A stretch of DNA of 64,000 nucleotides from Ignavibacteriota bacterium (GTDB lineage Bacteria; Bacteroidota; Ignavibacteria; Ignavibacteriales; Ignavibacteriaceae). Position 1 is the first letter of the stretch, and the number at the start of each line of letters is the position of its first letter. Made by a program: the position numbers and the translations under genes. The notes beneath the pieces were generated by a model. That model saw nothing but the letters and a program-made list of their open reading frames with translations. It searched no databases and had not been told where the DNA came from. Location of the stretch: positions 1,525,985 through 1,589,984 of the forward strand of contig CP053446.1 in NCBI GenBank assembly GCA_013285405.1, written 5' to 3'. Positions 52,814 to 62,830 of the stretch are shown piece by piece.

Positions 52814-53344
52814 TTGAAAAAAGTAGTTTCAATATTAATTCTTTCTGTTTTTGTGTATAATACTGTTGGATTCATTTCTGTATATCCGATTATATCGATG
52901 TATTATAAGCATCGTGGAATTCAAGAAGTTGAAAAACTAGCCGAAGAAGAATTGGTTGAAGTGTTAGTGTTTGAAAAAGAAGATATTCTTAAAGGGAAGA
53001 TTGATTTCGTGTGGATACATTCCCGTGAGTTTAAATATAATGGGGATATGTACGACATTGTTAAAAAGCAGGAAAACAATGATCAGATTATTTTACATTG
53101 TATTAATGATATAAAAGAAAAAAAGTTTGAAGAAGAATTTCAAAAAAAAGTAAATGACAATTCTGCGAACAAAAGACAAAAAACCAGAAATTATAATCCA
53201 TTCAAAACGAGTATATCAAAAGCCGTACAAAATTCTGCATTCGAATTCGAAGATGCTGCAAGAATAAAATACGGCTTCAATTATTTTGTAAAATACATAC
53301 CAATCTGTTCTGAGATTCCTTCGCCACCTCCCAAATTATCCTGA
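52814..53344 (+). CDS. Small membrane-anchored protein upstream of a TonB receptor (copy A)
   Basis: The 176-residue protein starts at TTG (KKVVSILILSVFVYNTVGF), a single membrane helix, then EELVEVLVFEKEDILKGKIDFVWIHSREFKYNGDMYDIVKKQ, a stretch of about 40 residues that recurs in copies B (58286) and C (62831). The C-terminus is IPSPPPKLS, again shared in form (DTPPPRS, TPSPPPRLV). The body would be outside the cytoplasm, anchored in the inner membrane. No family is recognised. It lies 104 bases before a TonB-dependent receptor gene on the same strand. I treat it as part of a receptor-linked pair, not named. Confidence 0.8.
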   Translation: MKKVVSILILSVFVYNTVGFISVYPIISMYYKHRGIQEVEKLAEEELVEVLVFEKEDILKGKIDFVWIHSREFKYNGDMYDIVKKQENNDQIILHCINDIKEKKFEEEFQKKVNDNSANKRQKTRNYNPFKTSISKAVQNSAFEFEDAARIKYGFNYFVKYIPICSEIPSPPPKLS

Positions 53345-53448
53345 TCATTTTATTTCTATAATATAAAAACAATGTTGAAACGGTTATTAATCGAACCGTT
53401 ACTCAATTATTTAATTTTTAAGAATGTAATAATGAGAAGGATTATTTT

Positions 53449-55590
53449 ATGAAAAATTTTTCTATTCTTTTTTTTGTTCTATTCCTTTTTGTCATTAACA
53501 CAAATGCACAGGATGAAAAAAAAGGTGTGGACACAGTTAAATATGAGCTGGATCAGGTAACAATTTCTGCTACCCGTTATCCGGAAAAAATTATTGAGGT
53601 GCCTTATGCAGTTACAATAATTCCTCACGAAGATCTGATGAACACAAAAGGTTACGGTCTGGATGAAGTATTAATGCGAGTACCTGGAGTTCTCGCTCAA
53701 TCCAGAGATGGAAATCAGGATGTGAGACTTGTAATCAGAGGATTTGGTGCACGCGGTTCTGGTGACAGATCTAATTCAGGAACTTCACGCGGTATAAGGG
53801 TTATGTTAGATGGAATTCCCGAAACGGTACCGGAGGGAAGAACTTCATTCGACAATATTGATCTCAGTCTATCCTATGATATTGATGTAATCAGGTCTAA
53901 CTCTTCTTCACTTTGGGGCAATGCCAGTGGTGGAGTAATAAACATTTCAACCATTCCTCAATTCACAGGAAGTTTTGCCTCACTCGGTGGAATGTGGGGA
54001 AGTTTTGGATTGCAAAAATATCTTTGGCGAAGCGGCGCAACGCTTGGTATGGGTAAACTCTCCGCAAATTATTCATACACAAATTTTGATGGATGGCGTG
54101 AGCATTCCAGCAGCACAAGAAATACTGCAAACATCGGACTCGTTTCTCCAATCGGAGATCAGACCAATATTGGAATTTATCTGCTTGCTACAAATAATTT
54201 ATTTCATATTCCGGGTCCTCTTACAGAAGAGCAATATATATCCAATCCTCAACAATCTAATCCTGTTTATAAAGCTCGGGATGAAAGAAGATATAACAGG
54301 TTTATACGTATAGGAACCACATTCGATCACAAGTTTGATGCGATGAACGAAATCTCTGCAATGGCATTTGTTAATCCTAAAGATCTTGATAGATCTGAAA
54401 GAGGAACTTACAGAGATTTTACAAGGTATCATTTAGGTGGAAATTTGATGTACACAAATAATTATAGTTTCAGCAGTACGGTCTCAAACAAAATAATTAC
54501 TGGAATAGATGAAGCATATCAGGATGGAGCAATTTTATTTTATACGCTGTCAGAAACAAATGGCAGAGGAGATGTTTTAAAAGATAATAAACGAGAAGGC
54601 GCAAACACATTTGGTGCGTTTTTTCAGGACGCAGTAAAAGTCGGTAAAGATTGGAGCTTTATAGTTGGAGGACGCTGGGACGACATAACTTACTCTGCTG
54701 AAAGCTTTATGGATCCAGAATTTGGTGAACAGAAAAAAACTTTCTCCGGGTTTACTCCCAAAGCTGGTATTACATATATGTTATCACCAACTCACAGTAT
54801 TTATGCAAACCTCGGTGGTGGAATTGAAGTACCTGCTTATAACGAAATTGATCCTGCCGGCACTTATGGACAGGATACAGTTTATTTGATTAACCCGTTG
54901 TTGGATCCAATAACATCAACAACAATAGAAGCGGGAACAAAGCAGGTTGCATTCATGAGTAATACTTCATTTTTGCAATCACTGAGCTACGACCTTGCGC
55001 TATACTATATTATAATTAATAATGATATCATTCCGTATCGTGGTGGAAGATTTTATTTTACAGCAGGTGAAACAAGCCGGATGGGCGCAGAAGCCGGAGT
55101 AAATCTTTTCTTCAATTACGGTATTTCAATGGATCTTTCATTTACATATTCTGTAAATAAATATCTGGAATATACTGTTGACTCTGCTCACTATGGTAAT
55201 CCGGGTGCCTTTGCAGATTACGGAGACAATGATCAAGCCGGCGTTCCGGATTATTTTTACTTTGCTTCCATCAAATATGCACCGCAATTTTTAAGCGGTT
55301 TATTCCTGAGTTTAAACATTAATGGAACCAGTGAATACTATGTGGATGATGCAAACACAATTTCGGTGCCTTCATTTAATATATTCGGAGCCACACTTGG
55401 AATCACAGATCAGATCAAACTCAGTGACCATCTTTATATTAATGGATTTATTACTGTAAATAATATTGCAGATGAAAAATATGTTGCTTGTGCGTTTATA
55501 AATCCTGATGTTGTCAATGGAGTCCCGATATATATAGAACCCGGTCTGCCAAGAAATGTTGTTGCATCAATTAGTCTTGGAATTGAATAA
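53449..55590 (+). CDS. TonB-dependent receptor, Asp/Gly-rich plug (1)
   Basis: The 713 residues have a signal peptide (FSILFFVLFLFVINTNAQ), a plug domain starting ELDQVTISATRYPEKIIEVPYAVTIIPHEDL (TonB-box-like DQVTISATR) with LMRVPGVLAQSRDGNQDVRLVIRGFGARGSG, and a 22-strand barrel ending GLPRNVVASISLGIE. These outer-membrane gates import scarce substrates, energised by TonB-ExbBD. The ligand is unknown; plug phrases GIRVMLDGIPETVPEGRT are shared with two other receptors in this cluster. A MITE-like repeat lies just after it. No tonB gene is present in this window. Confidence 0.92.
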   Translation: MKNFSILFFVLFLFVINTNAQDEKKGVDTVKYELDQVTISATRYPEKIIEVPYAVTIIPHEDLMNTKGYGLDEVLMRVPGVLAQSRDGNQDVRLVIRGFGARGSGDRSNSGTSRGIRVMLDGIPETVPEGRTSFDNIDLSLSYDIDVIRSNSSSLWGNASGGVINISTIPQFTGSFASLGGMWGSFGLQKYLWRSGATLGMGKLSANYSYTNFDGWREHSSSTRNTANIGLVSPIGDQTNIGIYLLATNNLFHIPGPLTEEQYISNPQQSNPVYKARDERRYNRFIRIGTTFDHKFDAMNEISAMAFVNPKDLDRSERGTYRDFTRYHLGGNLMYTNNYSFSSTVSNKIITGIDEAYQDGAILFYTLSETNGRGDVLKDNKREGANTFGAFFQDAVKVGKDWSFIVGGRWDDITYSAESFMDPEFGEQKKTFSGFTPKAGITYMLSPTHSIYANLGGGIEVPAYNEIDPAGTYGQDTVYLINPLLDPITSTTIEAGTKQVAFMSNTSFLQSLSYDLALYYIIINNDIIPYRGGRFYFTAGETSRMGAEAGVNLFFNYGISMDLSFTYSVNKYLEYTVDSAHYGNPGAFADYGDNDQAGVPDYFYFASIKYAPQFLSGLFLSLNINGTSEYYVDDANTISVPSFNIFGATLGITDQIKLSDHLYINGFITVNNIADEKYVACAFINPDVVNGVPIYIEPGLPRNVVASISLGIE

Positions 55591-55604
55591 TTATATTTAA
55601 AAAT

Positions 55605-55752
55605 GAGGCTGTCTCGCAAGAAATGTTTTCTCGATAACTTTTTCTGATTCTGTCAGAAAAAACCTGCTTGCAGCATGCAAACTCGAAAACCAAAACAAAT
55701 AAAAGGTTCTCGAATAATGAAAAGTATCGAGAGAATCTTTTGAAACAGCCTC
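55605..55752. mobile_element. MITE-like element with GAGGCTGT ends
   Basis: The 148-bp element starts GAGGCTGTCTCGCAAGAA and ends with the complement of GAGGCTGTTTCAAAAGA. Its arms continue as an imperfect inverted repeat including TTCTCGATA/TATCGAGAGAA. It carries no gene. It sits between two converging receptor genes and could also act as a folded terminator. Confidence 0.5.
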
Positions 55753-55775
55753 TTTTATTTAAGAGCGGAACCAGA

Positions 55776-58178
55776 CTAAATATTTACCCGCAGGGATCCG
55801 ATAAAATTTCTTCCTGCTGCTGAAATTCCTGATGAGTACGGTCTGTATCTTTGATCCGTTATATTTTCAACACCCAGATATAACTCAAAATTATCAAGCA
55901 GTTGATAACTAATCTTCAGGTTTAAAGTATACCAGGAAGGTTGATATGGATTACCGCTTTCGTCCATTGCATATATATAATCTTTTTCTTGTTCGCTTGG
56001 TGCCAGGTCTTCGTTTTTAATTTCACCATTGTAAACCATATAGAGATTAGCTTCCAATCGGTTCATCATAAAAATAAATTCAGTCTTACCAAACCAGGGA
56101 GCTGCATGTCTCAAAGGAACTTTGTTGCCTGCATCGTCTTCTTCTTCACCTTTCTGATAACTGAAGCTGCTTCTTAAATTAAAATTCTCAAGGAAATTTA
56201 AATTCAAGCCTAGCTCTACACCGTAGATAGTTGCGAATGCTGCGTTCTGAATTGCCTGCACCTGGCTCATTTCACCGTTATACATAATACTATCCATTCC
56301 ATTAAGCGTAAAGTCTCTTCTTACTAATGCGTTATCAAGGTATGTGTAGTATCCGACAGCACTAAACTCAGCTAAATTTGAAAATATTTTTGTCAACCCG
56401 AGTTCAATATTGTATGCATACTCAGGCTCAATATCCGGATTGGGTATAACTACTGATCCGGGTTCAGAATCAAATACTTTTCCAATGTCATCAATATTTG
56501 GAGATCTGAAACCTGATGCAAGGTTTAAGTTTATCTGCCAATCACTCTGAGGATGCCAAACCAATCCTGCATTACCGGTTAGCGCACCATTTCTTTCTTC
56601 TGCTTTTGTAAATGGGAATGGATAAAAAGTTGTGTCGAATGTTGCATCCAAAGTAACGTAATTATAACGCAGCCCTGCCTGGAAAATATATTGCGGACTA
56701 AATTTATTTTTATAGGTTAAATAAGCACCGTATGAATTCCAGGTTGAACCATCAGGATATCTTGAAGGTCCGGGCGTAATTTCGCCGGTAACTATATTTT
56801 CTGAGTTGCCTGTTGATTCAACTTTATTCAGAACTATTTCAACACCGTAAAAAAGATTTGAGTTCTCGTTTATTTCTTTAATCATATCCAGATTTGCAGA
56901 AAAAGCATTTACCTTTTCTGTATTGTTTGTTCTATCATCATTATTAAGATTTCGATCATGTCTGCTTTCTTCAAAATTCTGATAAGCTACTATCAGTTTG
57001 GATAAATCATATATCGAATTACCGGAAAAATTCGTGATCATTAAATTATTCATCATCCATTTTTGAGGACCATAGTACCATTCTGCTGAACGTAATGTAT
57101 TTCCTCTCGGTCGAAGAAGTCTATCATATCGGGGATAATCCGAAGTAGTTGAATAATGAAATGCATATTCAAATTCCCAGTCACTAATCGGAGCGAATAA
57201 AATTTTCTGAAGAAAGTTTACCTGGTTGTAACCGGAAGGAACCTGCTTTTTAGGATCCGGGTTAACCACAACAGTGTCTTTACCATTAATTCTGGTTTGA
57301 TAAGTTGGTCTCAGATATTCATCAGGACCATTTGATCCCATAACCAGATCATCAAAATCAGAATAAGTAACACTGGTAAGAAAACCCCAATTGTTTAATC
57401 CTATATTAAAATGTAAATGACCTGATTTTTCAAGATCTGCTGATGAAAATCTTCCCATCACGCCAACATTTAACATAACTTCATCACCCAAAGAAAGTCT
57501 TGGAGTTAAAGTATGAAAATTCATTACACCGCCAATCGCATCACTTCCATAAATGACCGATCCGGGACCGAAAATAACTTCTGTGTGATCAAGAGCGTTT
57601 GCATCGAGTGAAATTACATTTTGTAAGTTACCGCTTCTGAAAATAGCTGTATTCATCCTTACACCATCAACAACAATTAGCAACCTGTTTGTTGCGAAAC
57701 CTCTGATCATTGGGCTTCCTCCACCAAGCTGACTTTTTTGGATGAATACATTCCCGGACATTCCTAACATGTCGGCTGTTGTCTGCGGATTCTGAAATTC
57801 TATATCCCGTGGAGTGATCATCTCAATTGTATTAGGAACTTCACTCTTGTTTTCTTCCCACCTGCTTGAGCTTACTACCACATTATCGAGCGATATAGCT
57901 GTTGGTTTTAGCAGAATTACGAAATTATTTTCTTCAATTTTTGAATAAGATAATTCAGTTTTTTCATATCCGATTAACCTGAAAATCACAGGCTGAGATT
58001 TATCTATTTTGCTTATATCTGCCTGACCATTTGTATTTGTTATAACTGATCTGTTGGGATCCGAATTATATATTGCAACAAGTTCTAAAGATTTGTTTGT
58101 GCTTTGATCTTTTACTGTAACAACCTGTGCAGACACAACCGCAGTCAACAGAAATATTAGTAATAATATTTTTTTCAT
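55776..58178 (-). CDS. TonB-dependent receptor with carboxypeptidase-like domain (2)
   Basis: The 800-residue protein has a signal peptide (KILLLIFLLTAVVSAQ) and an N-terminal carboxypeptidase-regulatory-like domain (VVTVKDQSTNKSLELVAIYNSDPNRSVITNTNGQ). The plug is SLDNVVVSSSRWEENKSEVPNTIEMITPRDI with PMIRGFATNRLLIVVDGVRMNTAIFRSGN, a form near haem/iron-type receptors. The barrel ends ISAAGRNFIGSLRVNI. The substrate is uncertain; the plug phrase VDGVRMN recalls haem receptors. It is preceded on the same strand by small copy B, 107 bases away. Confidence 0.93.
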   Translation of the reverse strand: MKKILLLIFLLTAVVSAQVVTVKDQSTNKSLELVAIYNSDPNRSVITNTNGQADISKIDKSQPVIFRLIGYEKTELSYSKIEENNFVILLKPTAISLDNVVVSSSRWEENKSEVPNTIEMITPRDIEFQNPQTTADMLGMSGNVFIQKSQLGGGSPMIRGFATNRLLIVVDGVRMNTAIFRSGNLQNVISLDANALDHTEVIFGPGSVIYGSDAIGGVMNFHTLTPRLSLGDEVMLNVGVMGRFSSADLEKSGHLHFNIGLNNWGFLTSVTYSDFDDLVMGSNGPDEYLRPTYQTRINGKDTVVVNPDPKKQVPSGYNQVNFLQKILFAPISDWEFEYAFHYSTTSDYPRYDRLLRPRGNTLRSAEWYYGPQKWMMNNLMITNFSGNSIYDLSKLIVAYQNFEESRHDRNLNNDDRTNNTEKVNAFSANLDMIKEINENSNLFYGVEIVLNKVESTGNSENIVTGEITPGPSRYPDGSTWNSYGAYLTYKNKFSPQYIFQAGLRYNYVTLDATFDTTFYPFPFTKAEERNGALTGNAGLVWHPQSDWQINLNLASGFRSPNIDDIGKVFDSEPGSVVIPNPDIEPEYAYNIELGLTKIFSNLAEFSAVGYYTYLDNALVRRDFTLNGMDSIMYNGEMSQVQAIQNAAFATIYGVELGLNLNFLENFNLRSSFSYQKGEEEDDAGNKVPLRHAAPWFGKTEFIFMMNRLEANLYMVYNGEIKNEDLAPSEQEKDYIYAMDESGNPYQPSWYTLNLKISYQLLDNFELYLGVENITDQRYRPYSSGISAAGRNFIGSLRVNI

Positions 58179-58285
58179 TTTTATTCCTTAAATGTTAAGT
58201 TGAACAAAGTTCACCTAATAAATGACAGAAAATATGCTGTCACAAAAAAATTAGGTTTAAATTTATAATTAAAGGATGAGTAGGG

Positions 58286-58792
58286 TTATGAACGGGGAGG
58301 AGGAGTGTCAACTAAACGATCACCATCCAGAAGATGAAATATTTTTATCGGAAGATTATTGCTGGTTTCTTCCGGATAAAAGTTATTTAATTCGGAAGCT
58401 GTATAAAACTCACTTAATATATTATTTATTGTGTTTAACTTTCCGGCGTTATCTTTCTCTTCCCCAAAGAGTTTATTAATAATTTTCACTATGCCGGAAT
58501 ATAAAACTGATTCTTTTTCATCATGCAAGCAATACAGGTACATCGTGTCTTTTTTAAACTCTTTTTTTACAACGTCGTACATTTCTCCTTCGATTCTGAA
58601 TTCATTTTCTTCAACCCATTCAATATGGCTGCTGCCTTTTTCGAGTTCCTCATTGCTGAATTTAAATAAGACTAATTCATTTTCGCACGTTCCATTTTCA
58701 ATAGATTGAAATACATTTCTCCTGTGATGTGTTTGAATAACCCTTAAGATTAAAAGCTGCGCTGATCCATGAGAAATAAAAAGGATTAACAT
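58286..58792 (-). CDS. Small membrane-anchored protein upstream of a TonB receptor (copy B)
   Basis: The 168-residue protein opens with a membrane helix (LILFISHGSAQLLILRVI). The body has HIEWVEENEFRIEGEMYDVVKKEF, the diverged form of the REFKYNGDMYDIV core of copies A and C, and ends VDTPPPRS. The upstream in-frame codons are also hydrophobic (ILLLTFNKQFVSVL), so an alternative start further upstream is possible. It lies directly upstream of the receptor at 55776-58178 and, on the other side, diverges from another receptor at 59076. I recognise no family. It belongs to the receptor-linked set. Confidence 0.75.
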   Translation of the reverse strand: MLILFISHGSAQLLILRVIQTHHRRNVFQSIENGTCENELVLFKFSNEELEKGSSHIEWVEENEFRIEGEMYDVVKKEFKKDTMYLYCLHDEKESVLYSGIVKIINKLFGEEKDNAGKLNTINNILSEFYTASELNNFYPEETSNNLPIKIFHLLDGDRLVDTPPPRS

Positions 58793-59075
58793 CAGAACCG
58801 AAACGAATTGCTTATTAAAGGTTAATAAAAGTATTGGAATGCTCCGATATAATGTAGTGATTTAAGAACTTCTCATTGTGCAAACATAATAATTTTTTGA
58901 TTATTTACAATAATTAGTCTGTGTATATAAATTTTATATATAGAATAAAGTAAAATTTTTTCGTATAAGAAATTAAATCTGTAATTTTACAAACGAATAA
59001 ATTCAACTAAACTGTTCAAAGCAAAATTAATCTATAGGTTGTGCTAGTTTATTCTAATTCATTTTTCTGCTTATT

Positions 59076-61205
59076 GTGAGAATTACTATGAAATCATTTC
59101 TAATTTACCTTGTAATTGTTTTTTCTACCCAAATATTAGCTCAGGAAATAGAAAGTAAAGAAGAGAGAGTTGATTCATTAGAATACGGAATGGATGAAAT
59201 TTCTGTGGTGGGTACCAGAACAAAAGAAAAGATTATAGATATTCCATATTCTGTTTTCAGCGTTGACAAAAAAGAACTTAAATATGGTAAAAAAGTCAGT
59301 GCCAGAGATGTACTTGTGGATGTTCCGGGGTTGTTTATTCAAAACATGTATGGCAACCACGATTTAAGAATTTCAATAAGAGGATTTGGAACCCGATCAA
59401 GTACTGGGGTACGTGGTATTCGAATTCTCTACGATGGAATCCCCGAATCAGATCCTGATGGTGAAACAGTTACAGATGCAATTGATTTTACTTCGCTCGG
59501 CGGAGTTGAAGTTGCAAAAGGGAATCTTTCATCATTGTACGCGAATGCACCGGGTGGCGTTGTTGATTTCAGGACGGATCTTTATTTCCCCGAAAATTTT
59601 GTTACTACAGCAAATCAGTTTGGAAAATATGGTTACCGGCAGAATGGAATCAAGTTTGGAATAAAAGATAATGATCAACGAATTTTTGTTTCCTATTATT
59701 ATCGTAACATTGATGGTTATCGCCAGCATAGTGCAGAGTATCAGAATCTGGTTAATGCTGTGTATGAAGGTTATCTTGGGAAAAGATCGAGTATTACGGT
59801 GCTGGGAAATTATGTAAACGGACTCATCCAAACTCCGGGGTCATTAACGCAGGAAGAGTATGATGCCAATCCTTTTGCAGCGGCACCATTATCAATTTCT
59901 CAGGATACGAGAAAGATAAATAAGAAGGGAAGAATGGCTTTTAAATATACAACTGGTTTCGGAGGTCCGGATGAGAATGAAATACAAATTATGGGTTATG
60001 GTACACAAAAGGAATTTCAAAAAGTTGATAATGAATACTTTACTTTATCAGCACGGCATTCACTCGGCGCACTTTTAAGTTATACTAACCGCACAACATT
60101 ATTGGGTCGTCGGAATGTTTTTACCTGCGGGATGGAATACGCAAATGAATCGGGTCCGGTTAATCAATTTGAAAATATTGGTGGCAACAGAGGAATTTCA
60201 GTTTTAAAAGAACATGACCAGGGGATTAACAATCTTGGGTTTTATTTTCTTGAACATTTGAATTTGATTGAACAAAAATTTGATCTTTTTATTTCCAGCA
60301 GATATGACATCAGTAAATTTAGCTCTGATATTTATATTCCGTACGGATATGTAGATTCCGCAAGAGTATTCAAAGGATTCACACCAAAGATTGGTTTGAA
60401 CTACAAAATAATTCCTACAGTTGCGCTTTATACTTCGTATGGCTTGGGTTATGATTTTCCAGCACTCTACGAGATGCAAAATTATACCTTCTCATCAAAT
60501 CCTATGTATTCATTAAACCCGGATATAGAAGTTCAAAAATCTTATAACTTTGAATTTGGGATAAAAGGGAACCTGATGAATGAAGAATCAGATTTTATGA
60601 AAAAAGTAGTCTTCGATGTTGCATTTTTTTATTACAAGATTACAGATGAAATAGTGCCGTTCACTATCAATCAAACATCTTACTATAGAAATGCTGCAAA
60701 GACAAACCGTATTGGAGTTGAAGGCGGAATAAAAACAGAACCCTTTGAACATTTTGATATGATAGTCAACTATACATACACCAATTTCAAATATGATGAG
60801 TTCGAAGCGCTGAACTATACTCCGCAAGGAACTGTTACAGCAGATTATTCAGGGAACAAGGAACCATCTATACCAACGAGCATTTTGAATTTTATTTTAG
60901 AATATAAGTTGGAACTTTCGGAATCTATGACAGGGTTACTGCTTTGGGATTGTGACTACATCTCTGATATGTACGTTGATGATGCGAACTCGACTATCAA
61001 TAAAGGATATTTTTTTGGCAATATAATGGCAGGACTGACTTACAATACCGAAGAATATGGTGCGATTATTTTTCTGAGTTCAAATAATATTTTCGATAAG
61101 ACTTATAGCGGCTACATTAATATTAACGACTACTATGGCAGATACTATAACGCTGGAGAGCCCAGAAATATTTCTTTAGGTTTAAATCTCAGTTACAAAT
61201 TTTAG
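59076..61205 (+). CDS. TonB-dependent receptor (3)
   Basis: The 709 residues have a signal peptide (SFLIYLVIVFSTQILAQ), a plug starting GMDEISVVGTRTKEKIIDIPYSVFSVDKKEL with GLFIQNMYGNHDLRISIRGFGTRSSTGVRGIRILYDGIPESDPDGE, and a barrel ending GEPRNISLGLNLSYKF. It is a close paralogue of receptors 1 and 4; the phrases DIP..V and GIRILxDGIPES are common to them. The substrate is unknown. It is followed after 8 bases by an Asp-box T9SS protein, then by small copy C and receptor 4 on the same strand, suggesting one transcript. Confidence 0.93.
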   Translation: MRITMKSFLIYLVIVFSTQILAQEIESKEERVDSLEYGMDEISVVGTRTKEKIIDIPYSVFSVDKKELKYGKKVSARDVLVDVPGLFIQNMYGNHDLRISIRGFGTRSSTGVRGIRILYDGIPESDPDGETVTDAIDFTSLGGVEVAKGNLSSLYANAPGGVVDFRTDLYFPENFVTTANQFGKYGYRQNGIKFGIKDNDQRIFVSYYYRNIDGYRQHSAEYQNLVNAVYEGYLGKRSSITVLGNYVNGLIQTPGSLTQEEYDANPFAAAPLSISQDTRKINKKGRMAFKYTTGFGGPDENEIQIMGYGTQKEFQKVDNEYFTLSARHSLGALLSYTNRTTLLGRRNVFTCGMEYANESGPVNQFENIGGNRGISVLKEHDQGINNLGFYFLEHLNLIEQKFDLFISSRYDISKFSSDIYIPYGYVDSARVFKGFTPKIGLNYKIIPTVALYTSYGLGYDFPALYEMQNYTFSSNPMYSLNPDIEVQKSYNFEFGIKGNLMNEESDFMKKVVFDVAFFYYKITDEIVPFTINQTSYYRNAAKTNRIGVEGGIKTEPFEHFDMIVNYTYTNFKYDEFEALNYTPQGTVTADYSGNKEPSIPTSILNFILEYKLELSESMTGLLLWDCDYISDMYVDDANSTINKGYFFGNIMAGLTYNTEEYGAIIFLSSNNIFDKTYSGYININDYYGRYYNAGEPRNISLGLNLSYKF

Positions 61206-61213
61206 AATTTTTC

Positions 61214-62824
61214 GTGTTCAGTATTAAAAAAATATTTTTCTGTGTTATTCTGTTTGCGAATATTTTATTTGCACAGATGTCTTTAAATTTTCCCAAATTC
61301 AGAATTTACCCAAGCGTAATTACTCAAACCGAGCCGGTGATTACTACAAATCCGGTCAATCACAATATTTTATTTGCTGGTGCTGTTACAATTAATTTTA
61401 GCGGAGGATTTTCAAGCGAAGGTGTTTATGTTTCAACAGATGGTGGGAATACATGGACGGGGACTGATACTTGTAAAGGTGCAAATGTTTATAATCATGG
61501 CGGCGATCCCGGCGTTGTAATTGCAGAATCCGGTCGATTTATAATTTCACATATTGGGGCAATATTCCCCGGAATTTATACTCACTATTCAGATAATTTA
61601 GGCTTGAACTGGTCAAATGCAACTGTTGTTACTGATCATCAGACTAGCGACAAAGGAACAATTGCTCTTGATTACTCGAATGAAAGCTCTTACAAAGGGA
61701 GAATATATTTAGCCTGGGTTGATCTGCAAATAAATCCTGCAACTGTTTTTTGTTCATATTCAATCAACGATGGTGTATCCTGGAGTAATCCGCAGAGTGT
61801 CAATCCTAACCCTCCTAAAAGATGTGTTGGCGGATCAATTACAACCAGTAGTGATGGTACGGTTTACATTTGCTGGTCGGGTATTACTCTGTCAAGTCCT
61901 TTTATTGAAGATTACGCTGGATTTGCAAAATCAACAAATGGTGGAGTTAATTGGGCTTTTCAGCAAAACATTTTTGATATGAATGGAATAAGCGGCACAC
62001 TTTCCTCTAAAGGGAATATCAGAGTTAATGGATTACCACAAGTAGTCGTTGATAACAGCGGTGGTGAAAGAGATGGCTGGATTTATATAGTTACAACTGA
62101 AAAAAATATTTCTCCTGCAGGAAGCGACCCGGATATTATTTTGCACAGATCAACAGATGGCGGGATGAACTGGTCAGGAGGAATCAGAGTTAATCAGGAT
62201 CCGCTGAACAATGGAAAGATACAATACTTCCCTTGTATTCAGATAGATGATCAGGGAGGAATTGATATACTATATTATGATGACAGGAACACAACCTCAG
62301 ATTCAACCGATATTTTTATTGCCCGCTCGCTTGATGGTGGCAATACATGGGGAGAGTACTCACTCACTAATTCACGGTTTAAACCAAAACCAATCGTTGG
62401 TGGTGCTTCTTCTTATCAGGGTGATCATATCTCGCTGCTCGCAGTAGATGATAAACTTTATGCGCTTTGGATGGCAGATTATTCCGGTTTGTATCAGGTA
62501 TGGGCTTCAATAATTGATATGAATGTATTATATACCGGGGAACCCGGCGACGACTCGATTGAGAAATTTTATTTATATCAAAATTATCCCAATCCATTTA
62601 ATCCTGAAACAACAATTAAATTTCAGATTGCAAAGCCAGGATTTGTTCAATTAAAGATTTACGATTTGCTTGGAAACGAAGTAGCTAATTTAGTAGATGG
62701 CTATAAAACATCCGGAGTATATAGTATAAATTTTATGGCTCAGGATTTACCGAGCGGAATATATTTTTACAAATTGGATTCAAATCAGTATTCAGAAACA
62801 AAAAAACTTGTCATACTTAAATAG
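61214..62824 (+). CDS. Asp-box (BNR) sialidase-like T9SS-sorted protein
   Basis: The 536-residue protein begins at GTG with a signal peptide (IKKIFFCVILFANILFAQ). It has six Asp-box repeats of the S-x-D-x-G-x-x-W type, for example STDGGNTW, SDNLGLNW, STNGGVNW, STDGGMNW, which build a beta-propeller as in sialidases. The C-terminus is a T9SS sorting domain (YLYQNYPNPFNPETTIKFQI ending YSETKKLVILK). Asp-box propellers occur in glycosidases and in proteins without catalysis, and the key sialidase arginines are not seen, so binding is likelier than hydrolysis. It sits between receptor 3 and the small gene C. Confidence 0.88.
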   Translation: MFSIKKIFFCVILFANILFAQMSLNFPKFRIYPSVITQTEPVITTNPVNHNILFAGAVTINFSGGFSSEGVYVSTDGGNTWTGTDTCKGANVYNHGGDPGVVIAESGRFIISHIGAIFPGIYTHYSDNLGLNWSNATVVTDHQTSDKGTIALDYSNESSYKGRIYLAWVDLQINPATVFCSYSINDGVSWSNPQSVNPNPPKRCVGGSITTSSDGTVYICWSGITLSSPFIEDYAGFAKSTNGGVNWAFQQNIFDMNGISGTLSSKGNIRVNGLPQVVVDNSGGERDGWIYIVTTEKNISPAGSDPDIILHRSTDGGMNWSGGIRVNQDPLNNGKIQYFPCIQIDDQGGIDILYYDDRNTTSDSTDIFIARSLDGGNTWGEYSLTNSRFKPKPIVGGASSYQGDHISLLAVDDKLYALWMADYSGLYQVWASIIDMNVLYTGEPGDDSIEKFYLYQNYPNPFNPETTIKFQIAKPGFVQLKIYDLLGNEVANLVDGYKTSGVYSINFMAQDLPSGIYFYKLDSNQYSETKKLVILK

Positions 62825-62830
62825 TGACTT

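Noticed and set aside
58276-58479. Plus-strand frame opposite small gene B
   Set aside because: It is an antisense shadow of the small protein gene, with no family resemblance or ribosome-binding site.
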